From NCBI GenBank assembly GCA_902490445.1, contig CABUDZ010000002.1:1-53157 (forward strand): a stretch of DNA of 53,157 bases, written 5' to 3'. Shown here in pieces: positions 1 through 7,730 of this stretch. Position numbers and translations under genes: made by a program. Source of the DNA: an uncultured Collinsella sp. GTDB taxonomy: Bacteria > Actinomycetota > Coriobacteriia > Coriobacteriales > Coriobacteriaceae. How positions within the stretch are numbered: the stretch's first letter is position 1; the number at the start of each line of letters is the position of its first letter. Under the pieces are notes generated by a model that did not search any database, had not been told where the DNA came from, and saw only the letters and a list, made by a program, of their open reading frames with translations.

Positions 1-696
1 GTCCTGCCCGGCCCTCGAGGCCGCGGTCGACCTGTCGGACCGGCGGTGGCTGGAGCTGCTCGCCGGGTTCGGCGGGGCGTGGGGGATCGCCCGCTCCGGG
101 GCCGAGGGCCCGCGGGCCGAGGCCGCCGGGGAGGCCGCGGCCGCCTCCACCGCGCCCCCGCCGGCGCTCGTCGAGGCCGAGAACAGGCAGGTCAGGTTCC
201 TGGCCGCCCGGATATCGGAGGCCCTCGACGAGGCCGGGGCCCTCGAGGCCGAGACGGCGGCGCTGCTCGAGGGCGACGAGACCTACGCGTGCCTGCTCAC
301 CGTGCCCGGCATCGGCCCGAGGACCGCGGCGCAGCTCGCGGTGTCGGTCGACATCGGGAGGTTCCCGGACCACGACCACCTGGCCTCGTACTGCGGCATA
401 GCCCCGAGGGTGAGGAGCTCCGGAACGTCGGTGAGGTCGGTCAGGGCGTCCAGGTGCGGCGACGCGAGGCTCAAGTCCCTGCTGATCTTCTCGTGCAACA
501 GCCTGGTGAGGTCCTCGGGGCGCTACGGCGAGTACTACCGGGCCTGCAGGGCGCGGGGCATGGGGCACGGGCGGGCGCTCAAGGCCGTCGCGAGGAAGCG
601 GCTCAGGGCGATATACGCCGTGATGCGCGACCGGGTGCCCTACCGGGAGTAGCCCCGACGGTTGACAAAACTATAGGAACACCCAACGACTAGGGG
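1..696 (+). mobile_element. IS110-family insertion sequence, 3' part
   Basis: The window opens inside an IS110-type element. It contains the C-terminal half of the transposase and about 45 bp of non-coding right end (653-696), which includes TTGACAAAACTATAGGAAC. A TTGACA/CTATAGG stretch of this kind is, from memory, usual at the right end of IS110 elements. The element ends beside the stop codon of hypA (697), so it inserted at or in the 3' end of hypA. The left end, and the upstream region where IS110-group bridge RNAs are encoded, lie outside the window. Confidence 0.8.
2..652 (+). CDS. IS110-family transposase, C-terminal part (5' end outside window)
   Basis: An open frame runs from the first bases of the window to a TAG at 650-652 and encodes about 216 residues. 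The C-terminal 120 residues carry the Transposase_20 (IS116/IS110/IS902) signature. This is a helix-hairpin-helix-like TVPGIGPRTA, then SYCGIAPRVRSSG, then a basic helical tail ending in YRE. The RuvC-like DEDD catalytic domain expected at the N-terminus is outside the window. A linker rich in Ala, Gly and Glu precedes the visible domain. The frame is uninterrupted, so the copy may be functional. Family knowledge: IS110 enzymes recombine DNA guided by a bridge RNA and leave no target duplication. Confidence 0.85.
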   Translation, partial: SCPALEAAVDLSDRRWLELLAGFGGAWGIARSGAEGPRAEAAGEAAAASTAPPPALVEAENRQVRFLAARISEALDEAGALEAETAALLEGDETYACLLTVPGIGPRTAAQLAVSVDIGRFPDHDHLASYCGIAPRVRSSGTSVRSVRASRCGDARLKSLLIFSCNSLVRSSGRYGEYYRACRARGMGHGRALKAVARKRLRAIYAVMRDRVPYRE

Positions 697-1125
697 CTAG
701 ACGATGTGGAGAGGGTTAGCGGCGTCGACGGCGTCGGGGGCGTCAGAAGGGCCGCCGGGGGCAGCGTCTGCCGGATCCTCGTCGGGGGTCTCGATCTGCT
801 TGATCATGACCTCTTGGCCCTGGAGCAAATAGGTATCGCCACTGCCGCAATGGGGGCAGGTCTTGCCGTGCTCGACTGTCGCATAGTCGCGGCCGCACGC
901 CTCGCAATGCGTCACGGCCTCGACGGGCTCCACGATAAGCTCCGCGCCCTGCGTGATGGACTTTTTATCTGCCGCCCAGCGCCAAGCGTCGAGCAGCAAG
1001 TCGGGAACGACGCCCGAGACCTCGCCCAGCAGCAGCGTGACGCTCGAAACGCGACGCACGCCATTGGCGCGCGCCACGTTCTCAACATCGCGAATAATGT
1101 GATAAACGATTCCCAATTCATGCAA
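697..1125 (-). CDS. hypA: HypA, hydrogenase nickel-insertion zinc protein
   Basis: This 142-residue protein begins MHELGIVYH, so the conserved nickel ligand His2 is present. The zinc site is two CxxC pairs, Cys74/Cys77 and Cys90/Cys93. HypA delivers nickel with HypB during [NiFe]-hydrogenase maturation. The start is a TTG at 1123-1125, needed to give the MHE terminus; an AAAGG ribosome site lies 8 nt upstream. An ATG overlaps out of frame (TTGCATG, starting at 1121) and should not be taken as the start. The C-terminus after about residue 112 is a Pro/Asp/Ala-rich tail longer than usual, ending beside the IS110 end, so the last residues may have been altered by the insertion. The other hyp genes are 40 kb away. 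Confidence 0.9.
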   Translation of the reverse strand: MHELGIVYHIIRDVENVARANGVRRVSSVTLLLGEVSGVVPDLLLDAWRWAADKKSITQGAELIVEPVEAVTHCEACGRDYATVEHGKTCPHCGSGDTYLLQGQEVMIKQIETPDEDPADAAPGGPSDAPDAVDAANPLHIV

Positions 1126-1170
1126 GGTAGAAACCTTTCAACAACGGTTGATGCGATGCAAACTCAAAGC

Positions 1171-1206
1171 AAGGGGACAGCGAAATCTAGTCTGCGCCGT
1201 CCCCTT
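1171..1206 (-). terminator. hairpin between the oxidoreductase gene and hypA
   Basis: AAGGGGAC (1171-1178) and GTCCCCTT (1199-1206) form a perfect stem, extended internally by GCG/CGC. No clear T-tract follows on either strand, so it may be a weak or Rho-assisted terminator, or a REP-like palindrome similar to the GGGAC-type repeats elsewhere in the window. Confidence 0.4.
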
Positions 1207-1221
1207 ACCCGCCATGGTTAC

Positions 1222-3999
1222 CTATTTACGACCGAACTTGATTTTGATTGCACGCTTTAAAGCATACTTGCCAAGGCTCGGGAGCTTTTGCTCGTATTTG
1301 ACCATCGTGGAGCACTCGGGGCGATCGCGATCCAGATGGATGGCATCGAACGCGCACTTGGTGGTGCACAGGCCGCAGCCGATGCACTTGTTGGGGTCGA
1401 CGATTGAGGCACCGCAGCCAAGGCAACGGGCGGTCTCGGCGCGCACCTGCTCTTCAGTAAAGGTCTCGACGTACTCGCTGAAGGGCGCGGCCTTCTCGCG
1501 CTCGTGGTCCACGTGGGCAACCTCACGGCTCGCGTTGTCATAGCTCTCGATCACGACATCGTCGCGGTCGAGCGCGGCGTAGCGGCGCTGGTTGCGGCCG
1601 ATGGTGAGCGTGGAGCCCGGCTGCACAAAGCGATGGATGGACACGGCGGCCTCGTGACCGGCGGCGATGGCATCGATGGCAAAGCTCGGACCGGTATAGA
1701 CGTCGCCGCCCACAAAGATGTCGGGTTCGGCGGTCTGGTAGGTCTGGGGATCGGCAAGGGCGCCCTGACCACGGCCAAGCTCCACCTTGGAGCCAGCCAG
1801 CAGGTCGCCCCACACGATGGACTGGCCGATGGACATGACCACGCGGTCGGCATCGACGCGGCGCAGGTCGTTCTCGTCGTACTCGGGCGCAAAACGGCCC
1901 TCGTCATCGTAGACGCGCGTGCAGCGCTTAAAGGTGATGCCGCACACACGGCCGGCCTCGTCCAGATGGACCTCCTTGGGGCCCCAACCGCAACTGATGT
2001 GTGCGCCGTCCTCGATGGCCTCGCGACGCTCTTCCTCGCTGGCGGGCATCTGCGCCTCGCTCTCCAGGCAGAACATCTCAACGTGCTCGGAACCCAGACG
2101 GCAGGCGTTGCGGGCAACGTCGATGGCCACGTTGCCGCCGCCCACCACGATGGTGCGGCCGGGCAGCGCATCGATCTTGCCGCTGTTGACCTCGCGCAAA
2201 AAGTCGACGGCCACGGTCACGTCCTCGGCGTCCTCGCCCGGAATACCGGCAAGGCGGCCGCCCTGGCAGCCTATAGCCACGTAGAAGGCCTTAAAGCCCT
2301 GCGCGCGCAACTCGTCGAGCGTCACGTCGCGACCGACCTCCACGCCATAGCGGAACTCGGCACCCATCAGGCGAATGACCTCGACCTCGGCCTCGATAAC
2401 GTCCTTCTGCAGCTTAAAGCTAGGAATGCCATAGGTGAGCATGCCGCCCGGGCGCTCGTTTTTCTCGAACACGACGGGCTTGTAGCCCTTCTCGGCCAGG
2501 TAGAAAGCGCAGGACAGGCCGGCCGGACCGGCACCGATGATAGCGATCTTCTGGTCGAAGCCGCCGGCACGCGTCGGGGTCACCACAGGTGGGACATAGC
2601 GGGTCGCGGCATCCAGATCGCGCTGGGCGATGAACTTCTTGACCTCGTCGATAGCCACGGCGGCGTCCACACGACCGCGGGTGCAGGCATCCTCACAGCG
2701 GCGGTTGCACACACGGCCGCAGATAGCGGGCAGCGGGTTCTCGCGCTTGATGAGCGCGAGCGCCTCGTCATAGCGACCCTGCGCCGCGAGCTTCAAATAG
2801 CCCTGAACGGCAACGTGCGCGGGGCAGGCCGTCTTGCAGGGAGCGGTGCCGGACTCATGCGTCTCGATGCGGTTGTCGTTGCGGTAGTTGGGCGACCACT
2901 TGGTGTGGTCCCACTTGGTGGCATCGGGCAGCTCCTGGCGCGGATACTCGGGCACCTGTCCGCCGGCCTTTTTGCTGCAGAGCTTCTGGCCGAGCTTGGC
3001 TGCACCAGCCGGGCACACCTCAACGCAGCGACCGCAGGCCACGCACTTGTCCTTCTCGACCTTGGCGACATAGGCCGAGCGCGACAGGTTGGGTGTGTTG
3101 AACAGCTGCGAGGTGCGCAGGGCGTAGCACACGTTGACGTTGCAGTTGCAGATGGCGAAGATCTTGTTCTCGCCGTCGATGTTGGTGATCTGGTGCACAA
3201 AGCCGTTGTCCTCGGCCTGGCGCAGGATGTCGTAGACCTCCTCGCGGGTCACGTAATGACCGCGGTCGGTCTCGACCACGTAGTCGGCCATATCGCCCAC
3301 GGCAATGCACCAGTCGGCGGGGTCGTCGGCGCAGCCCTCGCCCATCACACGACGGCTCGCGCGGCAGCTGCAGGTGCTGGCGGCATACTTACCCTCGTAT
3401 TTGTCGAGCCAATGCTCGATATGCTCGATCGGCACCGACGTGCTCGCGGCATCGATGGCCTTCTCGACCGGAATGACATGCATGCCGATGCCGGCACCAC
3501 CGGGCGGCACCATCGGCGTGGCCTTGGACAGCGGGCCCTTGGATGCCTGCTCAAAAAACTTGGCATAGACCGGATGCTCCTCGAGCTGACTCACGCGCAT
3601 GTTGAGGAACTCGGCGGAACCCGGCACCAGCATGGGCAGCACCCACTGCTTGGCGCGCTCGGGATTTTCCCAGTTGTACTCGAGCAAACCCGTGTAGCTC
3701 ATGTCGTCGAGCATCTTCTCGATATCGGCCTCGGGCATGCCGGTGAGCTTGACCATCTCGGGCAGCGTGTAGGGACGGCGCATCTTCATCTTGCAGAGCA
3801 CTTCGGCCTGCTCGTCGGTTGCGGCCTCGGCAAACGACCAGTACTCGTAGCCCAGCAGCTCGTCGCGATGCAGCAGGCGGTTGGTGCAGTGCTCACACAG
3901 CTTGACAATGGCCTCGCGCGGATGCTCCGGCAGCGGCGGCACGAACTCCGCGCCGATATCGGGCTCGGTGTAGCTAATCCCCGGTCCGTTGAGAATCAT
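1222..3999 (-). CDS. Multi-[4Fe-4S] FAD-dependent oxidoreductase (GltD-like), 925 aa
   Basis: A composite redox protein. The N-terminal third is Cys-rich, with a CxxC near residue 35, CSC near 209, CNCNVNVC near 283, and a ferredoxin CxxCxxCxxxCP motif near 320. Residues about 385-440 hold the Cys-rich Fe-S segment typical of glutamate synthase small subunits (CKTACPAHV, CGRVCNRRCEDAC). Then come two Rossmann folds: FAD-binding GAGPAG near 488 and NAD(P)-binding GGGNVAID near 620, with GGDVYTG near 763 closing the flavin domain. The C-terminus has a further ferredoxin-like cluster region (CLGCG, CIGCGLCTTKC). It probably moves electrons between NAD(P)H and an unknown partner. The ATG at 3999 was chosen because AGAAGGGA lies just upstream; the open frame extends further but shows no homology there. 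The gene is divergent from the TetR regulator. Substrate unknown. Confidence 0.85.
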   Translation of the reverse strand: MILNGPGISYTEPDIGAEFVPPLPEHPREAIVKLCEHCTNRLLHRDELLGYEYWSFAEAATDEQAEVLCKMKMRRPYTLPEMVKLTGMPEADIEKMLDDMSYTGLLEYNWENPERAKQWVLPMLVPGSAEFLNMRVSQLEEHPVYAKFFEQASKGPLSKATPMVPPGGAGIGMHVIPVEKAIDAASTSVPIEHIEHWLDKYEGKYAASTCSCRASRRVMGEGCADDPADWCIAVGDMADYVVETDRGHYVTREEVYDILRQAEDNGFVHQITNIDGENKIFAICNCNVNVCYALRTSQLFNTPNLSRSAYVAKVEKDKCVACGRCVEVCPAGAAKLGQKLCSKKAGGQVPEYPRQELPDATKWDHTKWSPNYRNDNRIETHESGTAPCKTACPAHVAVQGYLKLAAQGRYDEALALIKRENPLPAICGRVCNRRCEDACTRGRVDAAVAIDEVKKFIAQRDLDAATRYVPPVVTPTRAGGFDQKIAIIGAGPAGLSCAFYLAEKGYKPVVFEKNERPGGMLTYGIPSFKLQKDVIEAEVEVIRLMGAEFRYGVEVGRDVTLDELRAQGFKAFYVAIGCQGGRLAGIPGEDAEDVTVAVDFLREVNSGKIDALPGRTIVVGGGNVAIDVARNACRLGSEHVEMFCLESEAQMPASEEERREAIEDGAHISCGWGPKEVHLDEAGRVCGITFKRCTRVYDDEGRFAPEYDENDLRRVDADRVVMSIGQSIVWGDLLAGSKVELGRGQGALADPQTYQTAEPDIFVGGDVYTGPSFAIDAIAAGHEAAVSIHRFVQPGSTLTIGRNQRRYAALDRDDVVIESYDNASREVAHVDHEREKAAPFSEYVETFTEEQVRAETARCLGCGASIVDPNKCIGCGLCTTKCAFDAIHLDRDRPECSTMVKYEQKLPSLGKYALKRAIKIKFGRK

Positions 4000-4092
4000 G
4001 GTTGTCCCTTCTCTTGCCGCAGCCCGACGAGGCCGCAGCGCCCCTCTTTTTTTGCAGGCCGGGCATGCCCCCATGCCGTTCACCCGCCATTG

Positions 4093-4130
4093 TTGACATT
4101 GTGTCAAAAACAGTATTGACGAACCGTCAA
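4093..4130. promoter_or_regulatory. Two 15-bp palindromes, likely TetR-family operators
   Basis: In the 189-bp divergent spacer, TTGACA-TTG-TGTCAA (4093-4107) and TTGACG-AAC-CGTCAA (4116-4130) are both perfect 6-3-6 inverted repeats, with centres 23 bp apart. They sit between the oxidoreductase start (3999) and the regulator start (4189). TetR-family dimers usually bind palindromes in their own promoter region, so these are the natural operators. Binding by the adjacent regulator is an inference. Confidence 0.7.
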
Positions 4131-4188
4131 CAATATTCAAGACTGTTAGGTGAACGGTCGGGCTCAAACGGACGAAAGGCGGCAAAAC

Positions 4189-4851
4189 ATGGGCAACAAC
4201 ACAGCAGATACCTCTGTGGCCGACGCCGTCCCCGCGCCCGACAGCGCGGCAAAGCGCTTGACGGGCGACGAACGCCGTCGCGAGATCCTCGATGCCGTGC
4301 GCACCGTAAGCTCCGAGCTTGGCGTGTCCCACTTATCGGTATCGGCCGTGACCAAGCGAGCCGGCTGCACGCGTTCATTGTTCTACCACTACTTTGCCGA
4401 TATGGACGCCGCCGTCACCGCCGTCATGGACGAGGCAATCGACGGTTTTATCTCCGAGCTCGAGCAGTGGAACGCCGGCCGCACCGTCGGCGATATCGAG
4501 GGCGCGCTCGACACCGTCGCCCCGCTCTTTAAGCGTCTGGTCGCCAGCGGCCACGAACTGCCGAGTACGCTCACCTCAAGCAGTGGCGCGCTCTACGGCG
4601 GCTTTTTGCACAACGTGGTTCAGCGCGTGGCTCAGTACATCTGCGACACCACCGTGGTGGATTTTGTCGCCCATCATGAGCTACGCATCGACCATGTCTA
4701 CGAGACGTTCTACACCCTCATCATGGGGTTGTTGATGTATATCCGCACGCACCCCGATGTGCCCGACGAGACGGTCAAGGAAATCATCGCCTCGACACTC
4801 CACATCGAGGGCTATACCGCCAAGTATCCGGAGCGCAAGCCCCAGAACTAA
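4189..4851 (+). CDS. TetR/AcrR-family transcriptional regulator
   Basis: A 220-residue protein with an N-terminal helix-turn-helix. The segment ERRREILDAVRTVSSELGVS, followed by SVSAVTKRAGCTRSLFYHYFADMDA, is the TetR_N pattern. The C-terminal ligand domain is not recognisable. The start is taken as ATG 4189, with AAAGG 9 nt upstream; an in-frame GTG at 4150 is an alternative but lacks a comparable ribosome site. It is transcribed away from the Fe-S oxidoreductase and towards the membrane-protein gene 63 bp downstream, with two palindromes in its promoter region. It probably regulates both directions as a repressor relieved by a small molecule, which cannot be identified from sequence. Confidence 0.88.
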   Translation: MGNNTADTSVADAVPAPDSAAKRLTGDERRREILDAVRTVSSELGVSHLSVSAVTKRAGCTRSLFYHYFADMDAAVTAVMDEAIDGFISELEQWNAGRTVGDIEGALDTVAPLFKRLVASGHELPSTLTSSSGALYGGFLHNVVQRVAQYICDTTVVDFVAHHELRIDHVYETFYTLIMGLLMYIRTHPDVPDETVKEIIASTLHIEGYTAKYPERKPQN

Positions 4852-4914
4852 CGACATTTGGCCAAACTGCCCGCGATCGGAAGAGGGGCCGCGGGCGTGT
4901 GAAAGGAGAGCAGC

Positions 4915-5922
4915 ATGCTGTTCGATGTTTGGGGTAGCGATACCCTTATCCACTGGGCCGGCTGGGCCATGGTCTTTATTGGCCTGATCGTGCTCAACGA
5001 AGTCGGCCGCCGCACCAAGCTGGGCGCGGCCATCATCTTTGGCGTGGCTCCGATGGCCATGACCATCTACTGCGTCGCCATCGCCATCGGCGTCTCGCAG
5101 GGTGCCGAGTGGGCGCTCACCAACCCCACCCATGTGTACCAGAACAGCTGGTTCCACTACGCCAAGGTGTACGCGGCACTGGCCGGTTGCTGGGGCTTCA
5201 TTGCCATTAAGTACCAGTGGGGCAAGATCGGCAAGGCGCATTGGTTCCGCGCGTGGCCGTTTGTGATCGTCGCCATCAACATCATGATCGCCGTCGTGTC
5301 CGACTTTGAGAGCGCCTATCACTTCTTTGTCCTGGGCGAGTCCACCTGGGTCACCTCCGAAGGTGCTACGCAGCTGGCCGGCTGGAACAACGTGTTCAAC
5401 GGCATCGCCGGTATCATCAACATCTTCTGCATGACCGGTTGGTGGAGCGTCTACGCCTCCGAGGACAAGACCGACATGCTGTGGCCCGACATGACCTGGG
5501 TCTACATCATCGCCTACGATATCTGGAACTTCTGCTACACCTACAACTGCCTGCCCACCCACTCCTGGTTCTGCGGCTTTGCGCTGCTGCTGGCGCCCAC
5601 CGTCGCCGCCTTTATCTGGAACAAGGGCGGCTGGATCCAGAACCGCGCCTTTACGCTTGCTATTTGGTGCATGTTTGCCCAGGTGTTCCCGTACTTCCAG
5701 GAGGAGTCCATCTTTGTGACCCACTCCACGCTCGACCCCGGCGCCGCTACCGCGGTCTCGATCGCCGCACTGGTCGCCAACGTCGCCGCGATCATCTACA
5801 TCGCTTACCGCGCCAAGAAGTTCGGCCGCAATCCCTACAAGCAGGATGTCTTTGAGGGCACCAGCGATTGGGAGAAGGCCACCGCTCGCCGTGCCAAGGT
5901 TGATTACGCGCACGCCGAGTAA
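4915..5922 (+). CDS. Polytopic membrane protein, possibly DUF5692 family
   Basis: A 335-residue protein with about eight or nine hydrophobic segments spread over its length and a basic, soluble C-terminus (RAKKFGRNPYKQ onward). It is unusually rich in Trp and aromatic residues (GWWSVYAS, WNFCYTYNCLPTHSWFCGF), suggesting helices that bind a lipophilic ligand or cofactor. I recall similar proteins being labelled DUF5692, but cannot confirm this here. A strong GAAAGGAGAGCAGC ribosome site precedes ATG 4915. It lies downstream of the TetR gene in the same direction, and its products may form a regulated unit with the divergent oxidoreductase. Biochemical function unknown. Confidence 0.75.
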   Translation: MLFDVWGSDTLIHWAGWAMVFIGLIVLNEVGRRTKLGAAIIFGVAPMAMTIYCVAIAIGVSQGAEWALTNPTHVYQNSWFHYAKVYAALAGCWGFIAIKYQWGKIGKAHWFRAWPFVIVAINIMIAVVSDFESAYHFFVLGESTWVTSEGATQLAGWNNVFNGIAGIINIFCMTGWWSVYASEDKTDMLWPDMTWVYIIAYDIWNFCYTYNCLPTHSWFCGFALLLAPTVAAFIWNKGGWIQNRAFTLAIWCMFAQVFPYFQEESIFVTHSTLDPGAATAVSIAALVANVAAIIYIAYRAKKFGRNPYKQDVFEGTSDWEKATARRAKVDYAHAE

Positions 5923-5990
5923 CATGTTGGCCGCTGTTGGCACTTGGGCATAGGCCCGCTCACCAGGCCTTTCAATCCAATGTCTCGCAG

Positions 5991-6031
5991 AGCCCCCGAA
6001 AAGCGTTTCGCTCGCTTTCCGGGGGCTTTTT
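5991..6031 (+). terminator. Rho-independent terminator after the membrane-protein gene
   Basis: AGCCCCCG (5991-5998) pairs with CGGGGGCT (6020-6027), extended by AAAGCG/CGCTTT, and is followed by a T run (6027-6031). It ends the tetR/membrane-protein transcript. Confidence 0.9.
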
Positions 6032-6160
6032 GTCGTTGCGCCTCTATTCATCTATTCAAAAACACGCGCATATATAAAATCGGATTTCAAATCATGCGGC
6101 GGCTCTATGGAGCCCCGTTTTTGGGTACATTGTTGTCCCGATATTGAGCTTGGGGGATAT

Positions 6161-7657
6161 ATGAAAGATGAGACGATGGGCCAAGAGGATGCGGTCCAAG
6201 ATGCAGAAGCGTGTGCCGAGGCCCTGGAGAGTCTAGACCAGATCGCGCTGGCCGAGATTACGTTTGACGATTCGAGCGTTGATGTGCAGGATGAGCCGGA
6301 AATCGAGGCGCAGTCCGATGATCAGGATGCAGACGACGTTGAGCCTGCCAAAGATGAGGCAGGTCACGAAGACACCGAAAGCGAGGCCGGCAATCAGCTC
6401 GAATCCGACACGGGCGAGGAAACCGTCTTGCTCGACAGCTTGCCGGCCGAGGATTCGCTGACCCGCGAGCTTCCTGGCCTGGGTTCCGCACCAGCCGTGG
6501 ACGAGACCATCGCCATGGGCGATATTCCCCTTCCGTCCGTCCCCTCGGCACGCGAGGCCGAGGTTCGCCATCGCAAGATGTCGCCCAAGCGCCGCAATCT
6601 GATGGTCGCCGGTGTCGTGGCCGTCGCGCTCGTCGCCGGTGGTGCAGGCTATGCTGCCTGGAACGGATATCAGCGAGAGCAGGCTGCCGCTGTCGCCGCC
6701 AATGCCCACACGATGATGTCGGTGCAGATCGGCGTACATGCCGCGGGGCTCGACTGTTCCACCGGCTCCAAGATTCCCGTACAGGTGAGTGGCCAGGATT
6801 CTGACGGATCCTCCGTAAGCGAAACACTCTATGTTGACGAGCACGGCCGTGGCATCAAACTACTACCCGGTGACTACACGCTCTCCATCGCTGCCTCCCC
6901 CATCGCGGCCGACGGCACCGTCTATACCGTGCCGACCACCAAGGCGCAGGTCACGATCAAGAGCGACGGACAGGACCTAGGCAGCCAGGCCGCCTTTAAG
7001 CTCAAGGTGCCTTCGGCCGACACGGTAACCGACGACCAGATCGATGCCGCCGCCAAATATGCCGAGGAGGGAGGCGCGAGCTCCTCCGCCACCGCCAAGG
7101 TGCTCCAGCAGGCGGCAACCGCGCGGCGCGACGCCGCCGTCAATGCCGTGAGCGCGCAAAAGGCACAGGCGGCCCGTGATGCCGACGCCCGTCACAAGGC
7201 AACCGACCTCTACCAGCTCGATATCCCCGTCGAGTGGTACGGCAAGGTCGAGACTTGGCAAAATGGCAGTACGCTATGCATCTATCTTGCCGGCGACAGC
7301 GATACGCCGATTGTGACGCTCGTCGCGGTGCGCGAGGGCGAGAGCTTTACGCCCGATGAGGGCGATACGGTTTTGGGTGCGGCCAACCTAGGCAACGGTT
7401 ATACCGTCTACGCCAGCGGCCCCGTCTATCCGTACGTGGTGCCCCAGACCATCAACGGACGGACGCAGAATCCCGTGTCGACCTACCCCATGGACACGGC
7501 CATTGAGCTTGTCGAGCTCACGACCGGCAACCGCTACACCTATAGCCAGATCAAGAACGTACTGGTCGGCAAAGACGGCAAGGCCGACGCTGCGACCAAA
7601 CTCGAGACCGACTACCTCGCCCAGATTCTCCTGCCGAGCATCAAAGCCCAAGACTAG
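6161..7657 (+). CDS. Single-pass membrane protein of unknown function
   Basis: A 498-residue protein. Residues 1-140 are strongly acidic and low in complexity (Asp, Glu, Ala, Ser), probably disordered and cytoplasmic. A basic KRR stop then precedes one transmembrane helix at about 145-167. The extracytoplasmic part has a beta-rich segment (about 180-270, with a GDYTLSI strand resembling prealbumin-like or carboxypeptidase-regulatory folds), an Ala-rich helical segment (about 300-345) and a C-terminal domain with YxLDIPVEWYGKVE. This is the layout of a membrane-anchored regulatory or cell-envelope protein, but I do not recognise the family. ATG 6161 was chosen for the GGGGG seven bases upstream; the frame stays open above it. 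It is apparently monocistronic. Confidence 0.75.
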   Translation: MKDETMGQEDAVQDAEACAEALESLDQIALAEITFDDSSVDVQDEPEIEAQSDDQDADDVEPAKDEAGHEDTESEAGNQLESDTGEETVLLDSLPAEDSLTRELPGLGSAPAVDETIAMGDIPLPSVPSAREAEVRHRKMSPKRRNLMVAGVVAVALVAGGAGYAAWNGYQREQAAAVAANAHTMMSVQIGVHAAGLDCSTGSKIPVQVSGQDSDGSSVSETLYVDEHGRGIKLLPGDYTLSIAASPIAADGTVYTVPTTKAQVTIKSDGQDLGSQAAFKLKVPSADTVTDDQIDAAAKYAEEGGASSSATAKVLQQAATARRDAAVNAVSAQKAQAARDADARHKATDLYQLDIPVEWYGKVETWQNGSTLCIYLAGDSDTPIVTLVAVREGESFTPDEGDTVLGAANLGNGYTVYASGPVYPYVVPQTINGRTQNPVSTYPMDTAIELVELTTGNRYTYSQIKNVLVGKDGKADAATKLETDYLAQILLPSIKAQD

Positions 7658-7730
7658 CCTGGCGCAGCAAGGTGCTCCCCAACTGTGATGAAGGAGCCAG
7701 GAGGTCCTGACCCCACAGGTCCATAGATGA

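Noticed and set aside
46..693. 215-codon Arg/Gly-rich open frame over the IS110 transposase
   Set aside because: Out of frame with the transposase, low complexity, no domain.
1504..4119. Long open frame antisense to the Fe-S oxidoreductase gene
   Set aside because: A by-product of GC-rich codon use opposite a real gene; no ribosome site or recognisable domain.
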